Assembly (NCBI RefSeq): GCF_963678195.1
Contig: NZ_OY782759.1
Span: 2,170,001-2,234,000 of the forward strand
Reading direction: 5' to 3'
DNA: 64,000 bases
From: an uncultured Hyphomonas sp.
Lineage (GTDB): Bacteria > Pseudomonadota > Alphaproteobacteria > Caulobacterales > Hyphomonadaceae
Shown here: one piece after another, positions 9,819 through 19,669 of the stretch
How positions within the stretch are numbered: position 1 is the first letter of the stretch
Layout of the letters: the number at the start of each line of letters is the position of its first letter
Made by a program: the position numbers and the translations under genes
The notes under the pieces: generated by a model
What the model saw: the letters and a program-made list of their open reading frames with translations, nothing else
Databases searched by the model: none
What the model was told of the DNA's origin: nothing

Positions 9819-11989
9819 CAGCCTTTGCTCCCTTTCGGCTGCAATCGTGGTGGCAGGCTGACTTCAAGCGCGCTTCCGCGTCCTGACAGGCTGGGATTGT
9901 CCATGAAATACCGGTGGGCCGAGAACCCCGAATTGTCTCCACTCGATTTGGCCCGGATGTAGGAACCATCTTCCCGCATCAACCAACTCTGCAATTCATC
10001 ATTCAGGTTCGCGACCATGATCTGGTTCATCACCTGACGATGCACCGTGGGGTTTTCGACCGGCACCAGCGCCTCGACACGGCGGTCCAGGTTTCGGGGC
10101 ATCCAGTCCGCTGAGGAAATGAAGACCTTGGCTTTCGCAGATGGCAACGCCTCGCCATTCGCACAGCACAGAATACGCGAATGCTCCAGGAAGCGTCCGA
10201 CAATGCTTTTGACACTTATATTGTCAGACAGTCCGACAACACCCGGCCTCAGGCAGCAAATGCCGCGAACGACCAGATCAATCGGAACACCGGCTTGGCT
10301 TGCCTTGTACAGAGCATCAATAACGTCTCCGTCCACGAGGGAGTTCATCTTGGCCCAGATCCCGCTGGGATTTCCTTTCCGGGCTGCGCTCGCTTCCTTT
10401 TCGATCATTTTGATCAGATCGGATTTGAGATTGAGCGGCGACATCGAAATCTTTTCGAGCTCCGGTCCCACTTCCGGCGGTTCCCGATACGCGGTCACGA
10501 AATTGAACAGCCGGTTTGCGTCCCGCCCCAGCGCCGGGTCAGCGGTAAACAGCGACAGATCCGTATAGATTTTGGCATTTACCGGGTGATAGTTGCCGGT
10601 ACCAAAATGGGTATAGGTCCGCAGTTCACTCCCCTCACGCCGAACAACCAGAGACACTTTAGCGTGGGTCTTGTACTCGATGAATCCGTACACGACCTGA
10701 ACCCCAGCCCGCTCCAGGTCCCGGGCGAGCCGGAGATTGGCCTCTTCATCAAAGCGCGCCTTGATTTCAACCAATGCGGTGACGTTCTTGCCGTTCTCTG
10801 CCGCTTCGACAAGCGCCGCAACGATGGGGGAATTGTTCGTCGTCCGGTAAAGAGTCTGCTTGATGGCGACGACCTGCGGATCCGCAGCCGCCTGACGGAT
10901 AAATTCGACAACAACGTCGAAACTCTCGAACGGATGATGGACCAGGATATCCTTCATCCGGATGGCTGCGAAACAATCTCCGCCCATTTCGCGGATACGT
11001 TCCGGATACCGCGGGTCGTAGGGCGGGAACTTCAGATCCGGCCGGTCATCGACAATCAGTTCTGAAAGCTGCGCCATTCCCAGGATGCCGTCATATAGAA
11101 CGACATCAGCATTTTCGGCACCAATTTCCCGCGTGATGAATTCCCGCAGGTGCTGCGGCGCGCTGGACTGCATACGCAGCCGGACAATCCGTCCTCGCCG
11201 CCGCTGCTTCAGCAAGACTTCGAATTCGCGGATCAGGTCTTCGGCCTCTTCCTCGATCTCGATATCGCTGTCACGGACGATACGGAACAGGCACCGGCTT
11301 TTTTCCTTGTAACCGGGGAAGAGATCGCCAATGAACAATCCGATCACATCTTCCAACGGAATAAAACGCAGCAGGCCTTTCTGCTTGCTCGGCAGACGGA
11401 TGAAACGGCGGACGAACGCCGGCAAGGGCACGATGCCGATATGCCCCTCATCGCCATGTTTGGAGACAAGATCCAGAGCGACAGAGAAGCCAAGATTAGG
11501 GATGAATGGAAATGGATGTGCGGGGTCAACAGCCAGCGGCGTCAGAACGGGAAAAATGTGACTTCGGAAAAACGAGTCCAGGTCCGCCAGATCTTTCTTG
11601 CTGAGGTCACCCGCAGACAGAACATGGATGTTCTCCGACTCCAGTTCCTCCTTCAGCTGCCGCCATCGCGACAATTGCTCTGCGATCAGTTTGAGCGACA
11701 ATTCCTCAATCTGCTCAACCTGAACCGCCGGGGTCAGTCCCTCCTGACTGGGCTTCGTCACGCCTGCACGGACCTGTTCCCTCAGGCCGGCATACCGGAC
11801 CATCTCGAACTCATCGAGATTGCTCGCCGATATCGACAGGAAGCGGAGACGTTCCAGCAAAGGGTGGTTCGGATTGGCCGCCTCTTCGAGCACACGCCGG
11901 TTGAATTCCAGCCAGGAAAGCTCCCGGTTCAGAAACCGGTCAGGCGAAGCCATCAATTGTCTCGCCGTCTTGGCAGCCCCATCAGCCAT
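9818..11989 (-). CDS. ppk1: Polyphosphate kinase 1
   Basis: 723 aa, normal family length. It makes polyphosphate from ATP at the inner membrane. Domain order is clear: N-terminal helical domain ([20 protein letters not shown]), head domain, then two phospholipase D-like C-terminal domains. The phosphorylated His lies in [10 protein letters not shown]...[10 protein letters not shown]; the second catalytic segment is [13 protein letters not shown] and the third [15 protein letters not shown]. It follows hdaA by 32 bases on the same strand; hdaA, ppk1 and ppx adjacency is known from Caulobacter, where polyphosphate and replication control are both starvation-responsive. Confidence 0.96.
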   Translation of the reverse strand: MADGAAKTARQLMASPDRFLNRELSWLEFNRRVLEEAANPNHPLLERLRFLSISASNLDEFEMVRYAGLREQVRAGVTKPSQEGLTPAVQVEQIEELSLKLIAEQLSRWRQLKEELESENIHVLSAGDLSKKDLADLDSFFRSHIFPVLTPLAVDPAHPFPFIPNLGFSVALDLVSKHGDEGHIGIVPLPAFVRRFIRLPSKQKGLLRFIPLEDVIGLFIGDLFPGYKEKSRCLFRIVRDSDIEIEEEAEDLIREFEVLLKQRRRGRIVRLRMQSSAPQHLREFITREIGAENADVVLYDGILGMAQLSELIVDDRPDLKFPPYDPRYPERIREMGGDCFAAIRMKDILVHHPFESFDVVVEFIRQAAADPQVVAIKQTLYRTTNNSPIVAALVEAAENGKNVTALVEIKARFDEEANLRLARDLERAGVQVVYGFIEYKTHAKVSLVVRREGSELRTYTHFGTGNYHPVNAKIYTDLSLFTADPALGRDANRLFNFVTAYREPPEVGPELEKISMSPLNLKSDLIKMIEKEASAARKGNPSGIWAKMNSLVDGDVIDALYKASQAGVPIDLVVRGICCLRPGVVGLSDNISVKSIVGRFLEHSRILCCANGEALPSAKAKVFISSADWMPRNLDRRVEALVPVENPTVHRQVMNQIMVANLNDELQSWLMREDGSYIRAKSSGDNSGFSAHRYFMDNPSLSGRGSALEVSLPPRLQPKGSKG

Positions 11990-12021
11990 GGAAATCCTCT
12001 TTATATCAGGCCCCGGTCGCG

Positions 12022-12747
12022 TCAGCTGGTCGGCGGCTCGTCAGGCTCCGCCAGCCCCATGGCTTCCAATACCTCTTTTGCAAGTGGAACAGAAGGCGCG
12101 CGGCCTGTCGTTGTGACACCATGACTTAGCTTTTCCGCGAACGCCTCAATGGCTTCGTAGGTGAGGTCAAGGCGCGGCGAAAGATATGCGACAACTTCCG
12201 GCTCCAGCTTGAGGTAATGACGCGCAGCCGCTGCTCTCAGGCGGCCGATCAGCATGTCCTCGTCGGGCGGTAGGACTTCAACAATCGGCATCGAATTCAG
12301 ACGCGACTTCAGGTCTGCCGACGTAACGCGCCATTGCGAAGGGCTCTCCGCAGACGCAAGCAAAAGTCGCCCACCGGCCTCGGATGTCTGGTTGATAAAC
12401 GTCAGCAAGGCTTCCCTGCCCGCCACCTTTTCAGCATCGTCGACAGCAACGAATTCGCTGGCCAGAGCTGACAGACGATTCTGCTTCAGCTTTGCAAATT
12501 CAGCTGCAGTGAAGTAAGTGCCTTCGGTTTCACCACTCCAGGCCTGCAGCAAGGTGGTCAGACCGCACCGGCGCGGTCCCGTGATACAGAACACAGCCGT
12601 TGGCCACTTGTCCGGCTGGCGGATGATGCTGACCGCCGCCTGATTGGACGGCGTCACGACCAGTTGCTCAAACCGGAGCGGTCCTGCCGGGAAGGCAAAA
12701 CTCAACTGGTCTGGTTGTCCGGTCGGTACGGATGGCCGCTTGCTCAC
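12022..12747 (-). CDS. hdaA: DnaA-related regulator HdaA, degenerate Walker A
   Basis: 241 aa, DnaA domain III-like AAA+ protein without the DNA-binding domain. HdaA works with the beta clamp to make DnaA hydrolyse ATP. The QLSFAF near the N-terminus fits a clamp-binding motif. The GTG at 12747 is the likely start: it overlaps the upstream stop as GTGA and lies just after GCAGGGG, and it places QLSFAF about 15 residues in; an ATG 13 codons earlier reads Cys-rich sequence unlike the family. The P-loop reads GPRRCGLTT, so the Lys of GxxxxGK(T/S) is Leu; a VAVDDAEK segment replaces Walker B. Nucleotide binding may be altered. Confidence 0.85.
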   Translation of the reverse strand: MSKRPSVPTGQPDQLSFAFPAGPLRFEQLVVTPSNQAAVSIIRQPDKWPTAVFCITGPRRCGLTTLLQAWSGETEGTYFTAAEFAKLKQNRLSALASEFVAVDDAEKVAGREALLTFINQTSEAGGRLLLASAESPSQWRVTSADLKSRLNSMPIVEVLPPDEDMLIGRLRAAAARHYLKLEPEVVAYLSPRLDLTYEAIEAFAEKLSHGVTTTGRAPSVPLAKEVLEAMGLAEPDEPPTS

Positions 12748-13766
12748 GGAACCCCTGCAGCAGATACGGCAGAGCGGAGCACCCATCCCGCCTGCGGCTC
12801 ATCTCCAAGCGCCACACCCCGTTGCAAAAGGTCGTTCTGCAAACGTTGCGGGTCGCCCAGATAGGCAAATGTGACGACAGCGCCATCACGGGCGACAGCC
12901 GTCGTCCGGAAATCCGACACCAGCGGAGACCGTGCCAGCGCGCCGCGAAGCGTGTTCCATTCAGCAAGTGAGGTGTAACGGACAGTTGCCTTGGCCTGCG
13001 TCCGTTCACCGCCACGAATAATGGAGGCCCGTTTCCAGTTCTCTTCCAGAAGCCCAACCATGGCCGCTGCCGCATCCTCGACGGTGGGGGCCGGAAGCGT
13101 GATCCCGATTGTTTCCGTCCCTGCAGTTGTCACGATGGAGACGCTGACCCGCCAGGCGCCTTCGCGTCCCATCAGCTCGGCAAGCACCGCCCGGCGCGCA
13201 CGCAGGCTGCCAGCCTCAGGCGAGAGGGCGTTCCAGTCGCTATAACTCGAATAGCCTGCGAGATTCGCCGTCACATAGGGTGCCAGTGCGCCGGGATTCG
13301 CCGGGCCCAGAGCTTCGCGCCAGGCCTCTTCGAGGTCTGCCGAAGCCGCAAGCGGCACCATCAGGCTGAGGGGTGCCTGGGTATCCACATAAGGCACACC
13401 CAATCCGTCCAGATGGGCGCGCACCATGCGCGGATTGTAGACCACACGGAGTGTGCCCTTGTAGCGCCCTGCTCCGGCTGTTTCTTCCTGCACATCCACG
13501 GCCGCAGAAAGCCGGTTCGCCAACGCGCCATCAATCGGGACGCCGCCCGCCGCGATGCGGTCTTCGGAAAGCGTGATCTTGTCGATCAACCGGCGCGCGC
13601 CCTGAAGACGGGCCGCAGCCATGGCCTGCTCACGCGCCTGGATGAGGGTCGGCGCGACCTCATCGACCTCCAGATCCGAGATCGTGTAGACGTCCTGCGT
13701 GTCCGCCGCAGCACTGGAAACCGCAAACAAGGCTGCGAACACGGAAGCAAGAAGCATGCGAATCAT
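12744..13766 (-). CDS. DUF2066 domain protein, exported
   Basis: 340 aa of unknown function. The signal peptide (MLLASVFAALFAVSSAAA) predicts a periplasmic protein. DUF2066 features are seen early: ISDLEVDEVAPTLIQAREQAMAAARLQGARRLIDKI, then a long alpha/beta body. Start ATG 13766 follows a strong GGAGG with 7-base spacing; a start 12 codons upstream lacks one. It lies directly upstream of hdaA with a 4-base stop/start overlap, and divergent from purM, a neighbourhood I recognise from other alphaproteobacteria. Confidence 0.82.
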   Translation of the reverse strand: MIRMLLASVFAALFAVSSAAADTQDVYTISDLEVDEVAPTLIQAREQAMAAARLQGARRLIDKITLSEDRIAAGGVPIDGALANRLSAAVDVQEETAGAGRYKGTLRVVYNPRMVRAHLDGLGVPYVDTQAPLSLMVPLAASADLEEAWREALGPANPGALAPYVTANLAGYSSYSDWNALSPEAGSLRARRAVLAELMGREGAWRVSVSIVTTAGTETIGITLPAPTVEDAAAAMVGLLEENWKRASIIRGGERTQAKATVRYTSLAEWNTLRGALARSPLVSDFRTTAVARDGAVVTFAYLGDPQRLQNDLLQRGVALGDEPQAGWVLRSAVSAAGVP

Positions 13767-13873
13767 GGTCAGAGACCTCCTCGGTTGGCGACCTTGTAGC
13801 AAGTCATTCGCGGGGCTGGAACCGCGCTCGGCACTGGCAGAGTCGAATTCCCCATGCTAACGCGCGAGTCATC

Positions 13874-14899
13874 ATGAGCGACCCTTCCAAGACTTCCCTT
13901 TCTTACCGCGACGCTGGTGTCGATATTGAGGCAGGCGAGCGGCTCGTCGATGCGATTGGCCCCCTTGCCAAGGCGACCCGTCGCGCTGGCGTCATGGGCG
14001 GGCTGGGCGGCTTCGGCGCGCTGTTTGACCTCAAGGCGGCGGGCTATAACGATCCGGTTCTCGTGTCCGGCACGGACGGCGTCGGCACCAAGCTGATGCT
14101 CGCTTTCGAGACCGGCATTCACAACACCGTCGGCATCGACCTGGTGGCCATGTGCGCCAATGATGTTCTGGCTCAAGGCGCTGAACCCCTGTTTTTCCTG
14201 GACTATTTTGCCACGGGAAAACTGGAGGAAGGGATTGCTGAAGCCGTCATCTCCGGCATTGCCGAAGGCTGCCGCCAATCCGGTTGCGCGCTGGTCGGCG
14301 GCGAAACCGCCGAAATGCCAGGCATGTACCCGCCTGGGCATTACGACCTCGCCGGGTTCGTGGTTGGCGCGGTCGACCGGGACAAGGTCCTGCCACGCAT
14401 GGAGACAATGATCGCGGGTGATCTGCTCATCGGCATTGCCTCCTCCGGTCCGCATTCGAATGGCTATTCCCTGGTCCGCCGGATCGTGGAGCGCGAAGGC
14501 TTGTCCTATGATGGCGCCTCGCCCTTCTCCAATACCACGCTGGGTGAAGCCCTGCTGACACCCACCCGGCTGTACGCAGAGGCCGCTTTGCCGCTGATCC
14601 GCAAGGGTCTGGTCAAAGGCCTGGCCCATATTACCGGCGGCGGGTTGACTGAGAACACGCCGCGCATGTGTCCAGACCACCTGGCGCCGGTGATCGAGCG
14701 GAAAGCCTGGACACCCCCGCCTGTGTTCGAATGGCTGCAATCTGCAGGGAACGTTACAGAAGACGAGATGCACCGGACCTTCAATATGGGGATCGGCATG
14801 GTCTTCGCGGTGGCCCCTGAAGACGCCGATACGGTTTGTGCCGTTCTCCAGACAGCAGGTGAAGCGCCTGTCATTCTGGGCCGCCTCGCCGACGCATGA
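13874..14899 (+). CDS. purM: Phosphoribosylformylglycinamidine cyclo-ligase
   Basis: 341 aa; AIR synthetase, fifth step of purine synthesis, ATP-dependent ring closure of FGAM. Family motifs: SGTDGVGTKLMLA near residue 60, DLVAMCANDVLAQGAEPLFFLDYFA, VGGETAEMPGMY near 140, GIASSGPHSNGYSLVR and HITGGGLTEN. Its stop overlaps the purN start (ATGA), so the two are coupled. It is divergent from the DUF2066-hdaA-ppk1-ppx transcript. Confidence 0.97.
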   Translation: MSDPSKTSLSYRDAGVDIEAGERLVDAIGPLAKATRRAGVMGGLGGFGALFDLKAAGYNDPVLVSGTDGVGTKLMLAFETGIHNTVGIDLVAMCANDVLAQGAEPLFFLDYFATGKLEEGIAEAVISGIAEGCRQSGCALVGGETAEMPGMYPPGHYDLAGFVVGAVDRDKVLPRMETMIAGDLLIGIASSGPHSNGYSLVRRIVEREGLSYDGASPFSNTTLGEALLTPTRLYAEAALPLIRKGLVKGLAHITGGGLTENTPRMCPDHLAPVIERKAWTPPPVFEWLQSAGNVTEDEMHRTFNMGIGMVFAVAPEDADTVCAVLQTAGEAPVILGRLADA

Positions 14900-15483
14900 A
14901 ACGCCTGCAGCTGGCCATCCTGATCTCCGGGCGCGGCTCCAATATGGAGGCGCTGCTGGAGGCGGCAGCCGATCCTTCCTATCCTGCTGAGCCCGTTCTG
15001 GTGGCCTCAAACCGGCCGGATGCGAAGGGTCTGGAAACCGCGGCTTCTGCAGGCATTGCAACAGCTTCGGTTGATCACAGGATCTATGGCAAGGACCGGG
15101 AATCCTTTGAACGCGCCCTGGATGCCGAGCTTAAGAAGGCTGGGACCGAGATCATCGCGCTGGCGGGCTTCATGCGGGTTTTGACGCCTTGGTTCGTGAC
15201 AAGGTGGCAAGGCCGGATGATCAACATCCACCCCTCTCTTCTTCCGAAATACAAGGGCCTGCATACCCACCAGCGCGCCATTGACGCCGGCGATGCCGAA
15301 GGCGGCTGCTCGGTTCACTGGGTGTCTGCGGGCGTGGATGAGGGCAAGGTCATTGCGCAGGCGCGCGTGCCGATCCTGCCGGGCGATACCGAAGACAGCC
15401 TCGCCGACCGCGTGCTGGTCGAGGAGCACAAGCTCTATCCGCGCGCTCTGGCGATGGCGTGCGAGCAGATTCTGGCCGACTAA
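14896..15483 (+). CDS. purN: Phosphoribosylglycinamide formyltransferase
   Basis: 195 aa; transfers the formyl group of 10-formyl-THF to GAR in purine synthesis. Seen: LISGRGSNMEALL (phosphate loop), LAGFMRVLTPWFV, INIHPSLLPKYKGLHTH with the catalytic His, and GCSVHWV.AGVDEG, matching GART domains in order and length. Coupled to purM through ATGA. A stem-loop follows its stop. Confidence 0.97.
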   Translation: MKRLQLAILISGRGSNMEALLEAAADPSYPAEPVLVASNRPDAKGLETAASAGIATASVDHRIYGKDRESFERALDAELKKAGTEIIALAGFMRVLTPWFVTRWQGRMINIHPSLLPKYKGLHTHQRAIDAGDAEGGCSVHWVSAGVDEGKVIAQARVPILPGDTEDSLADRVLVEEHKLYPRALAMACEQILAD

Positions 15484-15499
15484 GCCGGACCAAAGAAAG

Positions 15500-15523
15500 A
15501 GCCCGCCGGATCACCGGCGGGCC
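15500..15523. terminator. Stem-loop between convergent purN and ndk
   Basis: GCCCGCCGG / CCGGCGGGC with a 4-base ATCA loop. On the minus strand it is followed by TCTTTCTTT, so it fits best as the ndk terminator; on the plus strand there is no clear U-run. Confidence 0.75.
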
Positions 15524-15563
15524 AATTCAGACTATATCGGATTATAACGGACTATGCCGTGCC

Positions 15564-15986
15564 TCAGCCGGCGATGTCGGCTTCGGAGAAGAATTGCGCG
15601 ATTTCGATCGCGGCGTTCTCTTCGGAGTCGGAGCCGTGGACCGAGTTCTCGCCGATCGATTTTGCGTAGAGTTTGCGGATCGTGCCCTCATCGGCATCGG
15701 CCGGGTTCGTGGCGCCCATCACTTCGCGGTATTTCGCGACGGCGTTCTCGCCTTCCAGCACCTGGACGACAACCGGACCGGAGGTCATGAATTCGACCAG
15801 CTCGCCAAAGAACGGACGCTCGGAGTGGACGGCGTAGAAACGCTCGGCCTGTTCCTGGGTCATCTTGATGCGGCGCTGGCCGATGATGCGCAGACCGGCT
15901 TTCTCGATGACGGCATTGACGGCGCCGGTCAGGTTACGCTCGGTCGCGTCGGGCTTGATGATGGAAAAAGTGCGCTGGACAGCCAT
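15564..15986 (-). CDS. ndk: Nucleoside diphosphate kinase
   Basis: 140 aa, standard length. Balances NTP and dNTP pools by a ping-pong phospho-His mechanism. Seen: [14 protein letters not shown] at the start, [30 protein letters not shown], the [15 protein letters not shown] loop and NSVHGSDS carrying the catalytic His near residue 117. Stands alone between stem-loop 15500-15523 and a 146-base gap to yjdM. Confidence 0.97.
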   Translation of the reverse strand: MAVQRTFSIIKPDATERNLTGAVNAVIEKAGLRIIGQRRIKMTQEQAERFYAVHSERPFFGELVEFMTSGPVVVQVLEGENAVAKYREVMGATNPADADEGTIRKLYAKSIGENSVHGSDSEENAAIEIAQFFSEADIAG

Positions 15987-16132
15987 GGGAGGGTTCCTGT
16001 TGTGCGGAAATTAGAATGTTGGCGGGCCTATAGCGGCGCCCGCCCGCAGGGGCAAGGACAGAGCGCCGCGCTTGCACACACTTTGATCAGAGCGTAGGGC
16101 CGAGCCAGTCTATCAATCCGAAAGTCCCCTCC

Positions 16133-16468
16133 ATGAGCGCTCTGCCACCCTGCCCGAAATGCCAGTCTGAATTCACGTATGAAGACGGACCGCTGCTGAT
16201 CTGTCCTGAATGCGGTCACGAATGGTCTGCGGATTCGGCGGGCGCCTCTGACGAGAAAGTGGTGAAGGATTCCAACGGCAACCCGCTGGCGGATGGCGAC
16301 ACGGTGACCGTGATCAAGGACCTCAAGATCAAGGGCAGTTCCCAGGTCGTGAAGCGCGGGACGAAGGTGAAAAACATCCGCCTCGTCGATGGCGATCACG
16401 ACATCGACTGCAAGATCGACGGCATCGGCCAGATGGGCCTCAAGTCCGAATTCGTGAAGAAGGCCTAG
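16133..16468 (+). CDS. yjdM: YjdM/PhnA zinc-ribbon protein
   Basis: 111 aa. The N-terminal ribbon CPKC...CPEC (residues about 7-30) precedes the PhnA domain: [28 protein letters not shown], then [24 protein letters not shown]. The old name linking it to alkylphosphonate use reflects map position in E. coli rather than a known activity; the true role is uncertain. It overlaps the convergent holC stop by four bases (CTAG). Confidence 0.9.
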   Translation: MSALPPCPKCQSEFTYEDGPLLICPECGHEWSADSAGASDEKVVKDSNGNPLADGDTVTVIKDLKIKGSSQVVKRGTKVKNIRLVDGDHDIDCKIDGIGQMGLKSEFVKKA

Positions 16469-16938
16469 ACGCCCGCCTCTTTCCAGCCGCCGCTACTGGT
16501 CTGCTGGAAGTAGCGTGTGACGAGGCCCGCATCCTTGGCGGTCTTGAATGCTTCGCGCGCGGCGCCGCGGGCATCCATGTCGCCATCGTCGAACATCATC
16601 ATACAGCGCGTATAGGGCGCATCGACGGGCGCTTTCACACCGTCCATCAGGAACAGCGCCGCCGCGCCGTTCACATTGTCCGCTTTGGCTGAAATCAGTA
16701 CAGGTTGGCGCGCGGCGTCGAGCCCCGGCGCTTCGGCCTGGCCGTGCGGCAGGAAGGACCGGTCGTCATAGGTCCAAAGGACTGCGTCCAGCGCCGCTCG
16801 CCGGTCTGCATTCGGGCTGACGGCCAGCACGCGCCAGCCAACTTCAAGGCATTTGGACATGAGGGGCGCCGCCGCCTGCTCCAGCGTGGTGCGGGAGAGG
16901 TGGTAAAACCACCATTCCGGCTTTGGCGCCTCGCTCAA
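16465..16938 (-). CDS. holC: DNA polymerase III chi subunit
   Basis: 157 aa. Chi links the clamp loader to single-strand binding protein. Recognised by [20 protein letters not shown] at the N-terminus, the [33 protein letters not shown] segment, PVLIS and a late [15 protein letters not shown] end. The start is TTG at 16938, three bases after the pepA stop with AGGA just upstream; the first ATG further in would remove the conserved N-terminus. Adjacent pepA-holC is the usual arrangement in proteobacteria. Confidence 0.9.
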   Translation of the reverse strand: MSEAPKPEWWFYHLSRTTLEQAAAPLMSKCLEVGWRVLAVSPNADRRAALDAVLWTYDDRSFLPHGQAEAPGLDAARQPVLISAKADNVNGAAALFLMDGVKAPVDAPYTRCMMMFDDGDMDARGAAREAFKTAKDAGLVTRYFQQTSSGGWKEAGV

Positions 16939-16941
16939 ATC

Positions 16942-18405
16942 CTATGCCTCGTAATTGTCGGCGATCCAGCGGTCCAACAGGCGCGGGCCGAAGCCGGAGG
17001 CCCAGCTGACGTCAAACGCGGCTTTCTCACCTTCAACCCAGGCAGCGCCTGCAATGTCGATGTGGGCCCATTTCACGCCGTCTTTCACGAAGCGCTTCAG
17101 GAATTGCGCGGCGGTGATCGAGCCAGCTGCCCGGCCGCCGATATTGCGCATATCCGCGAATTTCGACTTGAGCAGCGCGTCATATTCCGGACCCATCGGC
17201 AGGCGCCAGACGCGCTCGCCTTCGGTCAGGCCAGACTTGGTCAGCTCATCCGCAAGCTCGTCACTATTGGTGAACAGGCCGGCATGGTGATGGCCGAGCG
17301 AGATCACGATGGCGCCGGTCAGCGTGGCGAGGTCGACGATGGCCGTCGGCTTGAATTTCTCCTGCGCGTACCAAAGTACATCGCAAAGAACGAGGCGGCC
17401 TTCCGCGTCGGTGTTCTGGACTTCGATGGTTTGCCCGGACGCGGACTTCAGGATGTCACCGGGGCGGATCGCATTGCCGTCGGGCATGTTCTCAACGAGG
17501 CCGATGAGGCCCACAGCATTGACCTTCGCCTTGCGCTCGGCGAGCGCCTTGATCGTGCCGGTCACTGCGGCTGCACCACCCATGTCACCGCGCATGTCTT
17601 CCATGCCGGGGCCCGGCTTCAGCGAGATGCCACCGGTGTCAAAACAGACCCCTTTGCCGACCAGGATCACCGGATCCTCGCCGTCCTTGCCGCCGTTCCA
17701 GCGCATGATGCCGAGCTGGCTTTCTTTAACGGAGCCCTGCCCCACGCCGAGCATGGAGTTCATACCGAGCTTGGCCAGTTGCTTCTCGCCGAGAATTTCA
17801 ACTTCGACGCCGATGTCGGACAGTTCCTTGATCTTTTCGGCGAAGGTCTCGGGATTGAGGTCGTTCGGCGGCATGTTGACGAGGTCGCGCGCCAGCATGG
17901 TCCCTTCGGCAGCCGCGCCAAGCGGTGCAAAGGCAGCCTTGGCGGTTTTCACGTCATCAACGACGAAAGACACGGCCGTAAGGCTCGGCTTCTGGTCCGG
18001 CTTCAGCTTGGTGAAATAATTGTCGAAGCGATAGGCGGCGAGTTTCACGCCAATGCCCATCCGCGCCGCATCTTCGGCGGACCCGGCATGGATCGCCATG
18101 GATTTGAAGCCGCTCATGTTGAACGCCTTCACCAGATTGGCACCGAGACCCTCCAGAACGCGTGCATCACGCTTGCCTGGCTTGCCGCCGCCAATCAGGA
18201 TGGCACGGCGTGCATCAGCATCTTTTGGCAGGACGACAACGGCCTGCTGGTCTTTCTTGCCGGTAAACCGGCCATCAATCGCGGCGGACAGAAGGCCGCC
18301 TGTCGCCTTGTCGAGCGCAGCAGCCGCTTCCGGCAGGCCCCCGGCTTCGTCGACAATAAAAGCAAAAACGTCAGCCTTGGCAGCATCGGTGAAGGTGATT
18401 TTCAT
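16942..18405 (-). CDS. pepA: Leucyl aminopeptidase
   Basis: 487 aa M17 dinuclear zinc aminopeptidase, cytosolic hexamer. Regulatory N-terminal domain to about residue 160; the catalytic domain shows GKGVCFDTGGISLKPG, MEDMRGDMGGAAAVTGTI and the family signature NTDAEGRLVLCD, which supplies metal ligands and the bicarbonate-site Arg. Length and order are normal. Followed by holC and divergent from lptF, as in many proteobacteria. Confidence 0.97.
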   Translation of the reverse strand: MKITFTDAAKADVFAFIVDEAGGLPEAAAALDKATGGLLSAAIDGRFTGKKDQQAVVVLPKDADARRAILIGGGKPGKRDARVLEGLGANLVKAFNMSGFKSMAIHAGSAEDAARMGIGVKLAAYRFDNYFTKLKPDQKPSLTAVSFVVDDVKTAKAAFAPLGAAAEGTMLARDLVNMPPNDLNPETFAEKIKELSDIGVEVEILGEKQLAKLGMNSMLGVGQGSVKESQLGIMRWNGGKDGEDPVILVGKGVCFDTGGISLKPGPGMEDMRGDMGGAAAVTGTIKALAERKAKVNAVGLIGLVENMPDGNAIRPGDILKSASGQTIEVQNTDAEGRLVLCDVLWYAQEKFKPTAIVDLATLTGAIVISLGHHHAGLFTNSDELADELTKSGLTEGERVWRLPMGPEYDALLKSKFADMRNIGGRAAGSITAAQFLKRFVKDGVKWAHIDIAGAAWVEGEKAAFDVSWASGFGPRLLDRWIADNYEA

Positions 18406-18526
18406 GTGAGGAATCTCCGTTTGAGACGGAAACTAAGCATCGACGCGCGCAGCGCAACTCGTTAGGCAGGGAAAATATGCCCGACAGCTGCCAGTTTCTG
18501 CTTTATTTCCCGGCACGTGACACTCG

Positions 18527-19669
18527 ATGACGAAAGTGCAGTCGTACCTGTTTTATGAAGTCCTGCGTGCGGTCGTGATCATCGTGGGCGGTCTCGCCTT
18601 GCTCGCACTTCTGGCTCAGGGCCTGTCCCGCACCGATCTGATCCTCGAAAACCGCCAGTCTGCACTGACCTATTTCTACATCGTGATGCTGGGCTCGCCT
18701 CAGATCATCGCCCTCCTGACGCCTCTGGCCCTGTTTGTGGCCGGGGTCTGGTCACTCAACCGCATCCACAAGGACAGCGAGATCGTTGTGGCTCAGGCTG
18801 CCGGCATGACGCGCTGGCAGATCGCCTCGCCGATCATGCGGCTGGCGGTGATCTGCGCCATCGCACACCTCGGGGTGAATCTCTGGGTCCAGCCGCTGGC
18901 CCAGCGCGCGATGCGGGAAACCGTCGCTGTGGCACGGGCAGACCTCGCGGCTGCGCTGATCCGTCCCGGACAATTCACCACCAATGATGACCGGCTGACC
19001 TTCTACGCCCGCGAACAGATCGGCGGAGAACTCCGCGGCGTGCTCATCTCGGACATGACCGACGAGCTTAATCCGACGGATATTCTCGCCCGAAGCGCGG
19101 CACTCGTCGAAGTCGATGGCAAGCCAACGCTGCTGCTGCGGGATGCCATCAGCATGCAACTGGACGAGAACAAGCAACTCTCGATCCTCGAATTTGCACA
19201 ATATCCGTTCGATCTCAGCGAATACATGAAAGAGGATTCCGACCTGGCCCTGAAAGCGTCGGACAAATTCCTGCATGAACTCTTCTTCGTCGACCGGACG
19301 AATTATTTTGAGCTGAGAGACGCAGACGCCCTGCTGGCAGAGGCAAACACGCGGCTGACATCGCCTTTGCTCAATATCGTCATGGCACTCATTGCCATCA
19401 TTGCGGTGCTGGGCGGAGACTTCAGCCGGAAAGGCTACGGCAAACGGATCGCGATTTCATCCGCTGCAGCGATTACCGTGCTGATCGTGCAGCTGACGGC
19501 GCAGTCGGCGGCGGCTGACGACCCGGCCATGAATGCGCTGCAGTGGATCCTGCCGATTACCCTGATTGCAGGCTTGAGCTATGCCTATTTCTCGCGCGGC
19601 CGACATCTGGGGCGTATAGACAGGCCAAATATTGACCTCTTCCGTGGCGCAGGAGGCGCGCGCGCCTGA
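18527..19669 (+). CDS. lptF: LPS export permease LptF
   Basis: 380 aa inner-membrane subunit of the LptB2FG extractor that pulls lipopolysaccharide from the inner membrane onto LptC. Topology seen: three N-terminal membrane segments (VVIIVGGLALLALLAQGL; IIALLTPLALFVAGVW; IMRLAVICAIAHLGVNLWV), a periplasmic beta-jellyroll between about 120 and 270, and three C-terminal segments. The RIHKDSEIVVAQAAGMTRW coupling helix faces LptB. Its stop overlaps lptG by one base (TGATG). In most alphaproteobacteria lptD follows lptG; here topA does. Confidence 0.93.
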   Translation: MTKVQSYLFYEVLRAVVIIVGGLALLALLAQGLSRTDLILENRQSALTYFYIVMLGSPQIIALLTPLALFVAGVWSLNRIHKDSEIVVAQAAGMTRWQIASPIMRLAVICAIAHLGVNLWVQPLAQRAMRETVAVARADLAAALIRPGQFTTNDDRLTFYAREQIGGELRGVLISDMTDELNPTDILARSAALVEVDGKPTLLLRDAISMQLDENKQLSILEFAQYPFDLSEYMKEDSDLALKASDKFLHELFFVDRTNYFELRDADALLAEANTRLTSPLLNIVMALIAIIAVLGGDFSRKGYGKRIAISSAAAITVLIVQLTAQSAAADDPAMNALQWILPITLIAGLSYAYFSRGRHLGRIDRPNIDLFRGAGGARA

